A DNA stretch of 64,000 nt. Origin: Rhizophagus clarus. Its lineage: Eukaryota; Glomeromycota; Glomeromycetes; Glomerales; Glomeraceae. A program made the position numbers and the translations under genes. Positions 1-15,354 of the stretch are shown piece after piece. Under the pieces are notes generated by a model. It worked only from the letters and a program-made list of their open reading frames with translations, ran no database searches and was not told the origin of the DNA. Location of the stretch: positions 186,001 through 250,000 of the forward strand of contig BLAL01000197.1 in NCBI GenBank assembly GCA_015698045.1. The letters run 5' to 3'. The first letter of the stretch is position 1, and each line of letters opens with the position of its first letter.

Positions 1-3000
1 GCGTTATCTTACTAACAAGAGACAATACTTTTGTGACGTCATGTTGCCATTTATCAATCGAATGAGAATTTGCTGCGCTATCGCAAATTTGCCGTAACAT
101 TAATTTTATCAATTCTTTAACAAGATGTTTTTCTAGATCTCCAGTAACAATTCCTTGATTTTCGATATTTTCAATTATTTTCGAAGACATTTGAGCTAAT
201 TGTAATAGAGCTAAAACTTCGTTACCATTTTTCCACCAATATGCGTGTAGGAAAATTGGTTTACGTACTTTATCAGCACCGATGAGTAGCTTCAAGATTG
301 ATGTTAATAATTTTTTATTCTTTGTTTCACCATCTTTTGACGCAATAATAGTAACAAAGTCATTGAAATATAGTTCGGAAGCCCATTCCAATTCAAATGG
401 GGAATCTTTTAACAGCGGAATATTATTTTTGAATTCTTTCAAGTGATCCTCGATCACGTAATCGTATAGTTCATTTGTTTCTTCATCAATTCTATCATCA
501 TCCTTTTGTAATTCTGTTATTTCTTCTTCATAAATTCTTTTAAAACTATTAATTTGATTCATAAAATAAAGTGAAAAAGGGAATTTAAGATCGAGTAAAC
601 TTCCTGCTGGCATATTATATCCATCAGGTTTTGGATTTTGCATATCTTCAATTTTGACAATTTTCTCATTCATATATATCCGTTCCCAAAACTCGAGTAA
701 TTTCTCATATTTTCCTTTTGATCTAGCTTGTTCATTAATATAAAAAAATGTCTTTGTTGCTGATAGTCTTTCCAAAGCACACAAAATTTGAGCTATCGGT
801 TTCCTAAATAGTGTTCTAATGTGAGCTTGAAGCGCCACGGAAAATGAAGAGTATGGATATAAATTTTGTTTGTTTGATGCGACTTTATATTGCCAATCAC
901 TTGTAGGTTGATTTCCGATCCATTCAAGAACTTTTACTTTCAAACATTTAATGAAGTTTGGATACTCTAGTATTTTTTCGTTTAATGTACTAAAGAAAAA
1001 GTTTAACACAAAATTTTTTTAAAAATCTATACCTATACGAAAGACAAAAAATCATTACTTTACACGTTACTTACTTTATATGATTGATTGACTTGTCGTT
1101 CGATGGATATTTCATACATGATAAGCACCATAACAGTTCTTGTTGTAAAATTTTTTCAAATGGATAAGTAGAATTAACAATATGAGATAAAGATCCATCC
1201 AAGAGACCTGATGTAGGGACGTCACTTCCTAATAATGTTTCAATAGTTATTTGTTTCCAGCCACACATGAAATTAAAAGATGAAAAGGTGGATTCCTGAT
1301 CTCGATGAATATGAAGAATGATACACGCGTGCTTCATAGGCATTTGATCTCTTTTTGCAATAAATTCATTTCGGAATTGTTCAATGATGAATTTAGCTAG
1401 TTTAATACATCCAGTATTAACACTATTTACATCACATTGGAGGATTAGCAATTGATCATTTGACTCCCCAGACCAAAAGTGTTTTACCTACAATCCAGAG
1501 TTGTACGGGTTAATGAGAGAACAAGAAAACAAGAAAACATGTATCAACTTATTAAATCATCACTTTAACTTACCCGATTCGAAAGTTGAGCTTCAGTCTT
1601 GAAAATCGACAATTTATCTACTTGACAACTAACAAGTTCTTGTAAACACAACTTAACGTCCGTGTTTATATTGGAGAATGTGTTTATAATTAATAAATGT
1701 CCATTAGGATCAGATAACGAATTTTCTTGATTACCAAAGTAATCACAAAGACTATCGTGATGCTGTTTGTGGAAATAAACATGCTTCCATTTATCAAATT
1801 CATCTGGTTCTAAGGCTGATTGTTCGGCTCTCACAACTCCATCAGAAGATGCCGTCGCGATTAAGCATTCTTTACACTTTTCTAAAATTTCATCGTCGTC
1901 TGCTTCAGGATTATTCTTCGTGATGTCAATAATTAAACTTTGTAAGGTTTCATTCTTATCAAATCCAATGAATAGATCCTTCTGGGTAAATTTATTACGT
2001 GATTGGGATGAAGTATTAATTTCTGTTGAAATTTTTCTTGCCCAATCATTTAAATTTTCAAAAAGTAATTTTTGATTATAATCAAGTGAGTCATTAATAG
2101 ACATTTTTTGTTTTTCAAATCTATTAAGTAGCGGGGGATCAGCCAAAGCCAACTTATTCTCATCCATAACAAGAATACATTTAAAGTTTGGTGAAACGTA
2201 ACTAAAAATTTATTATTATTTAAATGTTTTGTAATAATAATAAGACATGAATGACAGATTTCACAAATTCACTTACAGCATAGGATTAGCATACGCTCCA
2301 AGTGCAACTCTCGTGAAGTATTTGACATTATCTTTGCTTCCCACCACAATATAATTTTGATTCCATAAATCGTAAAGACTCCCTATTGAAATAAGGAAAA
2401 AAAAAAATTTTTACTTGATCGTTATATCTATGAAAGTAAATTAAATAATTACCATAAATTATCTCTAAATCTGTTAAAATCAATGGTCTGCCTGCTTCAA
2501 CGCACATCTAAAATGATAGAACGATGCTTAATACATATAAGCACATAATCAGAGATCTCAGTTGAAACTAACCATGATTCTCCTCAAAACACTATAATAA
2601 TAATCCTCTCGATCATCAGGAAATTGTGATCCTAAAATTACAACGGGATCCAAGTCTCTTCTTCTTAACTGATAAGTCAGTAAATTTACAATTGAATCAC
2701 TTTTACCGATAACCATTAAATTACGTGCATCAGAGTCTTTTAAATTTGAATCGATTAATTGTTCAATTGGAATTTGTTCATACGTCCATGGCTTATGATT
2801 ATTAAACATTTTTAGAACATTCCCAAAATATTTTTCGCATAATTTGACATGGTTATCTGTTCCTCCAAAATTACGGGCTAATGCCATTTGAATATTCTCT
2901 GGAGTCATTTCGTCTAATGAGAGACGCTTAACCAGTGCATAATAATCACGAAGACCGTGGAAGTTAGACGAAGCTTGGCCATGTTTTTCAAAGTTTGAAT

Positions 3001-6000
3001 ATGCCTTAGCTAAAGGTTTTAAGGCGCTTATTTGACCAGATACATTAGCTCTTTCACTCAATAAACGCACTGCAGTATCAATTAGATCTTCCAAATTAAA
3101 TTGTGGCCTGTACAAAGACATAAGAAAATAATAAAATGGTGAAATTGCATAAATGTGTATCATAATTTTATTCAATTTTTTTTTTAGAAAAAAAAAAATC
3201 GTACCTTTGTACAAGTAATGCACGACTACTTTTACTGTTATCCAAGCGCCAATTAGAAATTCCTATGACTGAAACAGTTGGCCCTGTAGCTGGATAACTT
3301 GGTTCAAGCAAAGAGTGAAGTACTTTTAATGGGTTGAAAGGACTTGTTTCAGCCAAACCAACTATAAGAGAATAATAGATAATATGGGAAACTTAGTAAT
3401 AAAATCCAAAATGATCATAAGAAAATAAATAAATTACCTTCATCGAGTAAAACAACACTGATAACAGGAAATTGTTTGGAAGTTGTCTCCTGGAATTTAT
3501 TTGCCTTATCAAAAACTTTTATAATACCTTCAGAAGTCGAAGATGAAGAGCCTTGATGTGGAATTAAGTAAACTTGTGGTAATTTTCTAAAATATCTATC
3601 ACTAGAATCAGATCCACGTAAATTTGAGCTTATAAGACGAATTGCTAAAGATTTTGAAGAACCCGGCGCTCCTATAAGGAACAGAGGGATTCTTGTCAAA
3701 ATGCATACGATCATGACTAAAACATTTTCTAGTAAAGCTTCATTATGTGCTGTATTAGGCGGACATTGCATTCTATTTATATAATCTTCCTGTTCATCAC
3801 GAATAATTTTAGCAAACATATCTTCTCCTACATAAGCTTCGTATTTATGTAATATTTGTCCCATTTCGCGACGATATTGTTTACGTAAATCTTGTTCATA
3901 TAAACGAGAATGGTAACAAAGACTAAGTGCTAGAACGAAAGATCTAGTCTTTATTGGTGGATTAACAGATGGTGGATATACATGTCCTTTTTTGTAAACC
4001 GGACGATTATGAAGAGAATTATGAAAGAACTTCACCAATTTTATAGCTCTTTTAACATCACGTAAACTCACACTATACCGTTCCTCAACTTTGCGAATAA
4101 ATTCTTGAGAAGCAAATAGAAGTTCTGCAAGTACAGGATGCGCTAAAGTTTTTAATTCCTTTTCAACCATAATTTGAATATATTTGAATTCATCTTGTGG
4201 TTTCAGAGTACCATAGTCCCAGACATAATCTAAAATTTGATCAGGGAGTGGTTTGACTTGATAAACAAGCTTACTTTGTTCTTCGAATTTTTTAACTCTA
4301 TTTGTCAAACCAGCTTCACTTTGGGCTTTTGTACGAAGGCGATATGGATTGCAGGCAGAGAATAAACGAATATTTGGGTGTATTGGTTTCCCATTAAGCA
4401 TTCGATGGGATATTAAATCAGCAAGTAAACCTATATGATTGCAAGTATTGATCTCATCAAAGAATAACCAAATCTCTCCTTTTTCTGCTTTTTCCAAAGA
4501 ATCATCCATAAACATCATAATAGCTCTTTCATCGATTCCGGCGTGAAGGTTGAGTGCCTGGAATTGAACTTCAACCATCTCAGCCAAATAAGCGATCAAA
4601 CTTGTCTATAAATGAAATGAAATTTAGTAAATAATGAAAAAAAACCCAACGATAATGAAAATAACATATTAAAATCACCTTGCCACATCCTGCTTCACCA
4701 CAAACTATCACTGGAATATTCGCACGTGCTCTTAAAAGAATTAAGGCCATTTTTATTAAGTTATCACAAGATAAAGCATATTCAGGGAGAACTAATTTTT
4801 CTGTCGACCTTCGCGCCAAATATTCTAACTTTAAGAATAGATCATCTGCAGACATCAAATTGTAATCATCTAACCTCCAATTTTCTCGATCTGTTCCAAT
4901 TACTTGACTTTTTAATAAAATCTCTACATTTTCGTGAACTTTAGTTCTATCACGATATAAAGCTGATATTGTGTCTGTAGTTTGAGAATTGAAAAAAACT
5001 ATAAGATGATTTGAGTCGTCCCATTGAACAATTGTACCAAGACGGGCGTTTTCATCATCAGCATCTCCTGCACTTATAGATTCTAGTTGTGCCGCTTTTG
5101 TTTTAATAGATCTGGTTGCAAAATCTTTTGAAACGTCTATTAAAGTTTTTAATATAAGATTCCTAATGTTAGTTTCTTTAACCATTAATTTCAGATTATC
5201 TACAGTAAAGAATTGACTCGATGAAAATCGAACTAATTGATCTGCGAGTACATTAATAAATATTTCAACAAATCTAAATGAAGAAATATCTTTGTTGCCT
5301 TTACTAAAGAAATATTTCTCAATAAGATTTTGACAGCGTTCTGGTGGCAATGGATCTTTAATTGCTTTATCTGTCCGGAAAAGGATTTCTTTTGAATCTA
5401 TATCATTGCGATCAAATAAATTCAAATAATGGCAAGTAACCTGGATTGGACTGTTAATTTCTTGAGAGGCCTTCAAATGCTTAATATTCCAAGAGATATG
5501 ATTGGTCAATAAATAGCCTGCCATAGGAAGAGAATTAAGTAAATGTTGTTCTGTAGTTGAAGCTATTTCAATATATATGGGGGTAGGCGTTTCTGATGGA
5601 GGCAGGCAAACTATATCAACATTAGTAGAAACTATACCCAAAGTTAATAACTCAAATAAAAACATATTGACATCTCCAGGATAGTTAGCTGATATTATAT
5701 TGATATGTAAACTTTCTACGGGTCGGAGTTTACATTCTTTGAATTGATGTACAAGTCTGCCAAACTCCATATCATCACTTATTAAAAAGCTACATGGGAT
5801 TTTCTTTTTTTTGAAACTATCTTCCTTAATCCATTCAGTTTTGCCCTGTCCAGATAAATCAGAAGAAACACGTATGACATTCTGACACAATTCTCTATAA
5901 ATTCCTCTCATGGAATCATTATTTAATCCATTAGTAGCTTTAACATCTGAAGAGAATTGATCTAAAATATGATGATGGATACCATTTTCTCTACAACAAA

Positions 6001-9000
6001 TAAGCGCTAAATGATAATCCTCCTGATCTTGCATCCATCTAATTTGATTAACTAAATCGTATTGTAATTCAAAATCTAATAATTCTAAATTTGCAATACA
6101 AAATAAGTGGTCTTCATATCCATGCTCTGATGCAAAGTAGCTCCTTTTTATGAAAATTGTTAGTTCTTCCATTGTAGTTGAAGGAGTACATATTAGGAGT
6201 TGCCACGGTTCCGGATAATATCCATGATTAGCATATAATGACATAATAATGTTTGGAACTCGTGTGTTATCAGCACAAGCAGCAATAAACAATTTTCCTT
6301 TTTTAACTACATCCGACGCTACGCGTTGTCCAGCAGCTTTAAGTCTGCGCGGTTGTTTTTGAATATCCCTAAAAATTTCTTCTAATTTATTTCCAATTTC
6401 ACAAAGAACTTTAAGATAATCCTTAGATCCACGTGATATTCCTTTAATGTCCTTACGAGATGGTAATTGAGCCTTACTGTTCACAAATCGAATCAATGTT
6501 TTACATTCTTCTTCATTTTCCTCATCTAATTTTTCTGATGTAAAATAATCATAGAAGGCCAAAATATGCCGGGCAGGGAAGAATGTTAAATAATAACATT
6601 CTTCTTGTGCGTCATCTACTGTTTTTTGCCTATTAATTGTAAAATTAAGGTTCGTTAGACCTTTATTATAAGCGTAATGAATAAAATAAATAAAGGTAAC
6701 CATTACCAATCTTCGAGCTCGCCTTGTAAGAATTTCAAATAATCTTTCATATTATCTATCATATTATCTGTTTCCATCAAATCCTTTTTAAACTTTCTGT
6801 AACCAAAATGCCCCAATTGAATTAACATGGACAGTACATTAATTATTTCTTGCGCCAAATCAACTTGAACGACAAACTCATCCATAATATTTTTTGAAAT
6901 TTCCTCATCTTTTTCATTAATCACACCATCTTCGCTTATTTTAGGTTTTGCGATTAAAAGAGCCCGTCCACGTAAATCCAAGATTTCATTCATATTATAC
7001 GTCATGATCATCTCTGATTTAGATGTCTTGGAAGTGTATTTTAATGAAACAAAACATTTGTCATCTTTTTCATCACGCCCAAAAGTATAAGACCCATTAA
7101 GGACGGCATTCTTAATTTTTTCTTTGGTAGCTTCACCACGATTTTCAATGCTCTTATACATATTTCGTAATGCCATATTGCAACTATTACATAAGGCAAT
7201 CTTTTCCCCTAAAGTAGGATTATCATGTATAACAACTGATATCGAAACTAAAAAATTAGTAATATTCGCTTTCTTATTATTCATAAAAGGTGATAAAAAT
7301 TGTTTGACTTGAATAAGCGATGAAACGGTATCCTCTTGAATCAGTCTTTCATCTGAATGGTCATCAACACCATTAATCAAATTTTTAATGTCATGCTCGG
7401 CAATTTCCTTCAAAAAGCTTATAAAATCATCTGCATTTGATAACTCTTTTATTAATTTCCAACCCTCATTATTAACATCGTGAAGCTTTTCATTAAGACC
7501 GGCGAAAAAGTTATTTATCTGACCAAGTTTTATAGAATCGTCTTTTAACTTATCAATTGATTCCTTTAGCCAATCATCGTCACGACGTGCTACTTCAAAA
7601 AGTCGTAAAACTGTTTCTAATTCTTCAAGTCGTTCAATCCAATGAGGAATTCTTGAAATATGTTCAAGGGTCTGCATAAATTTTTGACTTTTATAACCTT
7701 TATTAACTTCCATTAAACCAAGTTCCGCATTAACATTTGTAACATTCTTACAAAACAAAGTCACATCGAAAATTTTAAGTTTTTCCCATTCCTTGAATTG
7801 TTTACAAATACCATTATATTTTTCAAAAACGGCTGGTATCAATGTTTGCGCTATATATTCCACTTTTGTGGCAGCGGTATCTTTCCGAATACAATCTTCA
7901 AAGATATTTCGAAAAGATCGAGATTGACGGAATTTGTAGCAACGCCTTGCATTGTCCCAAGTTTTTTCATGAAATGCCCAGTAATCTGTTGACAATACCT
8001 CTTTCAACATCACTTTATTTGAATTCGGCATATGCTGCTTTAAATCTTGAATGTAATCATCCACATCTGTTACTTGAGGATCTGGACAAAAATCGGTATA
8101 AAACTTGAAAAGGACATCGAGTTGAGTTTCAAAATTGTTACAAATCTGTCTAAGTTCCGCAATTTCTTTTCGCGAAACAATAACTTCGCCTATATCTTTC
8201 TTTTTCGAAACAGCTGCATCAAAATGTTGAAATAATTTTTCATTAGTACATTCAAAGATCTGTTGTAATAATTGCATGTCAACCGTCTTTTCACGGAGTA
8301 ATCCACCAAGTTCATTGATAGAAGCTTTAACACGTTTGACAACTGGATTGGAATGAAGTTTCGCAACTTCTCCAGTTGCACGTAATATAAACCTCCAAAA
8401 TTCACTAGCTCTTAGAATAATTAAATGTTGTTCCAAAGGATTGGATGCGGAAAATTGACTTTGTAATCTATTCATGATATGACACAAAATTTCTTCGCTC
8501 ATCCTAATAATTGTAAAAAAGGTGTATTTAATTAGAATGTGTTTTTTGTTGAGTTAGATCTACATCAAACTTCATGAAATAAACTTACTGGTTTGGAACC
8601 ATCAAAATCTTTGTTTTGCAATCGCAGATTGCTTGTATTTTATTCGTCAGTTGTTCGTTAATTTGTTGAACAGACTTATTTAGCATTTCTTTAACCATAT
8701 CCAAAAACAGTGTTTTTATTTCTTGCTGTTTCATCCGAAATAAGAATTTCGTTGCGTCAAATATTCGAGATTCTGAGCACATTTTAACCCTTTCTATAGC
8801 AATGGCTGTCAACCCTTGCCAAACATTTTTTCGATGACCAAGCAAGGGGTATATGCGTTCTAACTGTGAAAATATTGAAACTACGATGTTGATATCCCTT
8901 TTATTGCTTGTACTTGTACCTTTGTCAAGTTTGGTTAAAAGATTTTTAAACCAAATTACAGAGATTTTTTGTATCTTTTTCTCTTTATCAGAAAATTCCT

Positions 9001-12000
9001 TACGGAACCATTCATCTAAAATTTCTGGAAATATGTTTAATAATTGCAGAGCACTAGACTGAGATACTAGATCTAATGATAAAATAATATCATCTTTAGT
9101 CCAATGTAGACTATCATCATGAAAAAGGTTTTCAATAGCAGTGATATTTTCCTCTGTCCAATTTCTGTTCAAGCCTTCAAGTAAAAATAAAGATTGAGAT
9201 CGGAAAACTTCGGACACATCAAATCGATAATCAGCCGGAACTTTACTAAAATGATATTCTAAGTCAGCAGCATCATCATGAGAGACAAATTCTCGAATTT
9301 GTTCAGTAAAACATTTAAAAATAATTTTATCAAGTTTGCTATTATGGATAAGAATGTTACTCCAAATAAAAAAAAGGTAATCCATATTGTTACATAATCG
9401 AATCAACCACTGTAAAGAAATTAATTAAAAAATTAATTATAAATTTTCGAAAACAAAAATTATATTTAAACTTACCTTTGCAATTTTAACGTAAGTTTCG
9501 ATCTCAATGCCATCAATGTAAGGTTTGACCATGTTAAATCCGTGAATAAATTTCGTTAAACTATCATTAGTATACTTTAAAGATTTTAAACGATCAATGA
9601 ACGAAAAATTAGGATCAACTTCAGACGCAATTGCAAAAATAACGAGCCAATCAAACTTCATCGTAGCAGCATTATGCTGGACTAAATTTATAATAGCACT
9701 ATACATTTGGTCTTTGGTGTTTGAAGGTAAAGTGTCGTGTCTATAATCCTCAAGTGCATTAAGCAACAATCCAGATGGAAATTTATTTTGTATTTCATAG
9801 AATGAGCCTTGCCTTCTTGAAGTATAATATCCTAAAAGAAGACATAAGAAAAGTCGTTTGTCTCTACTTAATTTATCATCAATACGCTTAGCAATCAATT
9901 CGAGACTTGACGAGCGCATCGTATCATCATTGTGAAGTTTTAATAAATGCTGATATTCCATAACTTTATCCTTAAGGTTATTATCTCTGATAGAATTAAA
10001 AATATAATCCACAAAAGCAAAGTCGCGTATGTATTGTAATTGAAAACTATGATTATTAATAAATATATCAAATTGATCATTTCTCTCGATATTCAACGTG
10101 CGATTATCTCGGTCATCATATCCTTCGAATACAATTTCTCCACCGCCATAATGTTTAAACAAATAAATAGCATATTTATAATGAATTTCGCAATTTTCAT
10201 TTGCAGATAGTGATATAGTAACCGGTTCGGATCGCCAATACGTACAATTTATTTTACGAAATTTTACAATAGGTTTTTCCCAATAACCTAGTTCTTTTAC
10301 ATTACCAAGAATTACAGGTTTACCAACATTATCAATATCCTCTGGAAAATGAACATGGAAGGTAACTTTGATCTCATCAGAACCCTTATTGATAAATCCT
10401 TTAAGCGCATTAGATACGTATTTTTTCCAACCTTTTTCTCGATTATTATTACTGTGATGGTCTCTATTGTCACTAGACAAACTTTGACTGTCGTGATATT
10501 CTGGATAATGAGTGTCCTCATCCCTTTGTCCTCTGTATGACTCAGACTCTTCAACCTCTTTTTGCTTATTGGCAAGACTATGCTCTGATGATTGAAAGTC
10601 ACCTTTCTGGGAGTCGCTGATATTATCATCATAACTCTCGTTCTGAGAGTCACTCGCATTATCTATTTTCTTTTGCATATCACCATGTGTAGACCGATTT
10701 TGATTGTTTTTATTTTTTGAATTACGATTGGGTTCACTTGTTGTATGTTCATCATTATAAGACTCAACATCTTCTTCATTGACACGACCTGAAGATGGAG
10801 GGTAACCATCATCATAATCATCATTCTCGTCTAATTTTTTTTGCATATCGCGACGCGTGGACCGATTTTGATTGTTTTTATTTTTTGAATTTCGACTGGA
10901 TTCACTTGTTGTATGTTCATCATTATAAGAATCAACATCTTCTTCATTGACACGACCTGAAGATGGAGGGTAACCATCATCATAATCATCATTCTCGTCT
11001 AATTTTTTTTGCATATCACGACGCGTGGACCGATTTTGATTGTTTTTATTTTTTGAATTTCGACTGGGTTCACTTGTTGTACGTTCATCATTATAAGACT
11101 CAACATCTTCTTCATTGACACGACCTGAAGATGAAGGGTAATCTTCATCATAATCATCATTTTCGTCTAATTTTTTATGCACATCATGATGCGTGGACCG
11201 ATTTTTATTGTTATTTTTTAAATTTCTGGGTTCACTTGTTGTATGTTCCTCATTATAAGACTCATCATTCTCGTCACTTGTACTATCTAATTTTTTTTGA
11301 ATACTGCTATATGTAGACAGATTTTGTTTGTTTTTATTTTGAGTAGGTTCACTTGTATGTTCCTCATCATAAGACGCTCCATCTTTTTTATTGGCACGAC
11401 CTGAAGGTGGAGAGAAATCTTCTTCGTAATCATCATTCTCATCCGGAGAGTCACTCTCGTCATCTAATTTCTTTTGCATACCGCTATGCATGGACAAATT
11501 TCGATTATTTTTATCTTGTGAATCTCGAGTTGTTTCACTCATTGTTAGTTCCTCATAAGAGTCTACTTTGATATGGCTTGAAGATGGAGGGTAACCTTTT
11601 TCGTAATCATCATTCTCATCCAGAGAGTCACTCTCATCATCTAATTTCTTTTGCATACCGCCATGCATGGACAAATTTTGATTATTTTTGTTTTTTGAAT
11701 TTCGAGTTGTTTCACTCATTGTTTGTTCCTCATAAGGCTCTACCTTTTCTTTATTAATATGACTTGAAGATGAAGATGAAAAGTCGTTTTTCTTGTTCGG
11801 GAACTCGCTGATATCATCATAATCAACATCGTAGTCGTAGTTTACGGGCGTAACTGATTTCTTTGTTGTATCATGATCAGACTTTGGACTGCTACCAGGT
11901 TCGTGTAATTTTCCCAAAAAACTGGATAAACTATGTTCTTTGCCATCAAAACCAGATTTTGAAACAGGTTGATTGGCTGAATTATCATCACCACCGAAAA

Positions 12001-13297
12001 ATTCGGATAAATCTTTCCGATTTTCAACAATTTCCATCTCTTGGTCAGAATTTTCTTGATCAACTATGACTTTTTGATCATTACGATATAAGTTACGACT
12101 CGCTTTATTGCGGTTGTTTTCAGGTTGACTCGATAATTCATATTGATCAGCTGCTGGTGGTGCATTGAAATGACCAAACTTTTCTCGTTTAAGAGTTTCA
12201 ACATTCTCAGCTTCTTTAACGTTCACAAGGGGGTTATTATTATTTCTTCGTTCTTCATCTTCACCTTCTCCAATATTTGGAACATTATTTTGTACGTCAA
12301 TCCATTCATCGGACTCATCGATTATTTTCTCGTTGCCAATGGGAATATCAGTTTTTTCTTTAGTGCGTTCTTTATCATCAAGACCTGTTAAACCCTCTGC
12401 ATTAGATGTATCATAATTTAAAGTATGACGCATTGTATGTTTTGATGTATCTCCTCGTTGTTGTTCGTTATGTCGAGATTTTGATAAAGAACTCTGAATT
12501 GACAAAGTTTGATTTACTGAGGTATCATCTTCAGACAAATCTTTACGATCTTCAACATTTTCCATCTCTTGGTCGGAATTTTCTTGATCAACTATGACTT
12601 TTTGATCATCTCGATATTGATTTTCATCAATATGACTCGATTTATTGCGATTATTTTCAGATTGACTTGATAAATTATCTTTACTAAAATTTTTTTCTTC
12701 ATTTAAATTGGAGGTAAGATTTTGTTCAAGTTCACCCTTATCGGGAACATCAACGATTATTTTATCGTTGTCAATGGGAATATAAGTTTCTTCTTTAGTG
12801 CGTTCTTTATCATTAAAATCTCTCGAATTCTCTAAATTAGATGTATCATAATTTAAAGTAACTTCATATTGTTGTTCAGTATATTGAGATTTTGAAAAAG
12901 AACTCTGAGTGGACATAGTTTCTTTTCGGTCTTCAACATTTTCTGTCTCTTGGTCTGAATTTTCTTGGTCAAATAAGACTTTTTGATCATTTCTATCAAC
13001 ACGGGTTGTACTATTTTCAGACTCATATTTATCATCTGCAGGTAGAAATACTTCACGTTTACCCGTCTCAAGACTTTCGTCAGAAATATCGACCGATAAA
13101 TTATCACCGGTATTAGTATGTACATCAGTCAACTCGTCGGACTTATCGATTATTTTATCGTTACCGATGGGATAACCACTAGTCGCTGTATCTTCTACTT
13201 TAGTGCTTGAAGCTTGTACAGAATTATCTGTTGATGACTGTTCCTCATTATTGGATGTGGATTCATTCTCATCTTTTATAGTTGTTTCTTGGCCCAT
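1..13297 (-). CDS. RNF213/mysterin-like giant AAA+ protein, C-terminus off the left edge
   Basis: Partial gene of about 4,147 visible codons. Exons (minus): 13297-9476, 9409-8589, 8503-6707, 6629-4679, 4605-3438, 3361-3205, 3107-2573, 2507-2453, 2382-2277, 2201-1574, 1487-1075, 989-<1; every junction is GT-AG and phases agree. Order of parts: acidic, disordered N-terminus; acidic tandem repeats (about residues 520-870); a CBM20-like starch-binding domain (about 973-1075, motif LGNVKELGYW); helical stalk; AAA+ module with Walker A GEAGCGKTSL split by an intron and Walker B WLFFDEIN; second AAA+ module with GAPGSSKS and VVLLDE; then the family signature PPLLNRFEKQ (about residue 3494). In animals RNF213 is a cytosolic ATPase and E3 ubiquitin ligase acting on lipid droplets and intracellular pathogens; its RING/E3 part would lie beyond position 1. 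The start is the ATG at 13297. The role in a fungus is unknown; the family assignment is firm. Confidence 0.9.
10690..11765 (-). repeat. Coding tandem repeat inside the RNF213-like N-terminus
   Basis: About seven imperfect units of roughly 110-170 bases encode acidic, Ser/Asn-rich segments. Recurrent words are QKKLDENDDY, PPSSGRVNEEDV and EHTTSEP. The three units between about 10690 and 11190 are nearly identical at DNA level and the upstream-coding ones are more diverged, so the array appears to have grown recently at its C-terminal side. Unit lengths keep the reading frame. The composition predicts disorder. Confidence 0.85.
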
Positions 13298-15354
13298 ACT
13301 AAACAAAATAATTTGTTAGTAGTAACTATATAAAAAAAAAATCGTTAATAAGGAAAAAAAAAAAGAAAATCGTTAGTAAAAAAAAAAAATATATATATAT
13401 TTTCTTTTTTCCTTTACATAAGTTAGAAAAATAAACAAAAAAGAAACAAAGTAAAAAAAAAAAAAAAAACAAGCAAATGATTTTTTGAGGAAAAAACAGA
13501 ATATAAACCAAAAATGAGCTTTTTAAAGAACAGCTTGTGTTCACACCAGAAACCGGAAAAACTACTTAATTGAATTAATCATCACATCATAAGTTGTACA
13601 GCATATCAGCCTCCTACATACCATTAAACTTTATCAATCATTAAAAATATAAAACCTAAAATTTCCTAATACCAAGAAACATCGATGAAACATATACCGG
13701 TTATTAATTTTACGAAACTTAAAAAACAAATGAAGCATAATAAAGATAATAAAGTATTTATATAATTTAATTTTTAACGAATTATCATTAATCTTTCATT
13801 TTTAACGCAAACGGTCTTTTTTTTTTTTTATTTTTTGAATTTGAAACAATTAAATATGATACATTTGAACCTGCTTTTTAATGTAATTACAAATGTTCTT
13901 TTTCTGAACTTCGACTAAAGTCCTTTTTCCGGTAAAAATCAAATCCCGGAAATGTTTGACAAATTTTAATATGATTTTCATGATTTTCCTGACTTGTGTT
14001 GCACCTTTTTCGACCAAAAAAAACCAAGATTTAAAAATATTATTATTATATTCAAAACTCTGTGATGATTAATTTTTTTTTCTAATGGTATTTTGCGGAA
14101 AAATTACATAGTTTTTTTTTGACCCGATTTCTGCCAAATTTAAATGTTTTTTGCACGGAATTGTGCATTATCAATTGTTCTTGTACACAAAATTTCACAT
14201 TATCGTAAATTTTTTATGCAAGCCAATGCGCCAATGCACAATCATTGATCCTGCATTACACAATAAATAAGAATTGAGTTTAAATGAAAATAAGTTTAAT
14301 ATTATTCATTTTGTCACCCTGATGATATAGACTATTTTATAGATTCATTGATATAAATGATAATTGTGACGCTTTTTATAATAATTAGAAAACTGTTATC
14401 AGATTCCTTCCTTAAAATACAAATCTTAATCATAACATGGGTTATTTCACAAACACCAATCAAGACATCTCGTCATACTGATTTCTACTTTTGATTTTTG
14501 TTGGGAACCATACTGTGGGCGTAATCTAATTGAAGAAATATGGAAACAATGGTAATTTTATTCTCAATCTCTTATTGAATTTACTTCACATGATTTATCG
14601 TTGAGTTTGCCAATTCTGGAAACAATAATTAGCCAAAAAAAAAAATATTATTATTTTTTCGCGGTCACATGATTAGTTAATGTCTTTTGACTATAAAATG
14701 ACCGAATGAAGATGAATTTTACTTGTCAATATTAATTTATTAGTAAAAAATATTGATCAGCTGAAACTTTCATATGATTTTCACTTAATAACCATTTTTA
14801 GAATTTCATTCTACCAAATATTTAAGTACAGCATTTATTTAGGCAGGTGAATAGTTAAATCAACTGTCAAAAATTTCAGGATAGAAAAAAATAGAAAAAA
14901 CCATATGAATAAGGAGTAATGTAAATTTGATCAATCAGGGATGAATTTACAATTCATCTTTGGTGGAAAAGGTTTTATTAGCTTGTCGGGCTATTGCTGC
15001 TTGGTATAATAGTACGATGCTTCATACCTTAAAAAAGAGAGAATAGAAACATGGTGAGTATGTGCTGTATAATGTATGAGTGTGAATTTGTTATATCGTT
15101 GGATCAAAGTTTTTTTTTTAAAAAAAATTTCTTATCATAACGATAATTATGCGGTTGGTACATGATGTCTATCATATGAAAATTATCTTTCCCCTGATAT
15201 ATATAAAGTAATTTACAAGCGATTATTATTACCTGATTCGGAAAGTCTGGTTTCTATAATAAATACACGTTGTGTAGTTGAAGTTCTTTTTTCAAATAAT
15301 AACTGATAAACAAATTTAAACTTTTTTTTAGTAAGAATTTTTCCATACTCATCA
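13298..15354. other. Intergenic, no gene seen
   Basis: AT-rich spacer between the divergent RNF213-like gene and the kinase-Sel1 gene, so it must hold both promoters. Poly-A/T tracts lie at 13330-13470 and 13815. I see no open frame of note, RNA gene or recognisable repeat. Confidence 0.5.

Noticed and set aside
10312-12597. Short frames on both strands within the RNF213-like first exon
   Set aside because: They overlap a 3.8-kb open exon with family domains; they are shadows of repetitive coding DNA.
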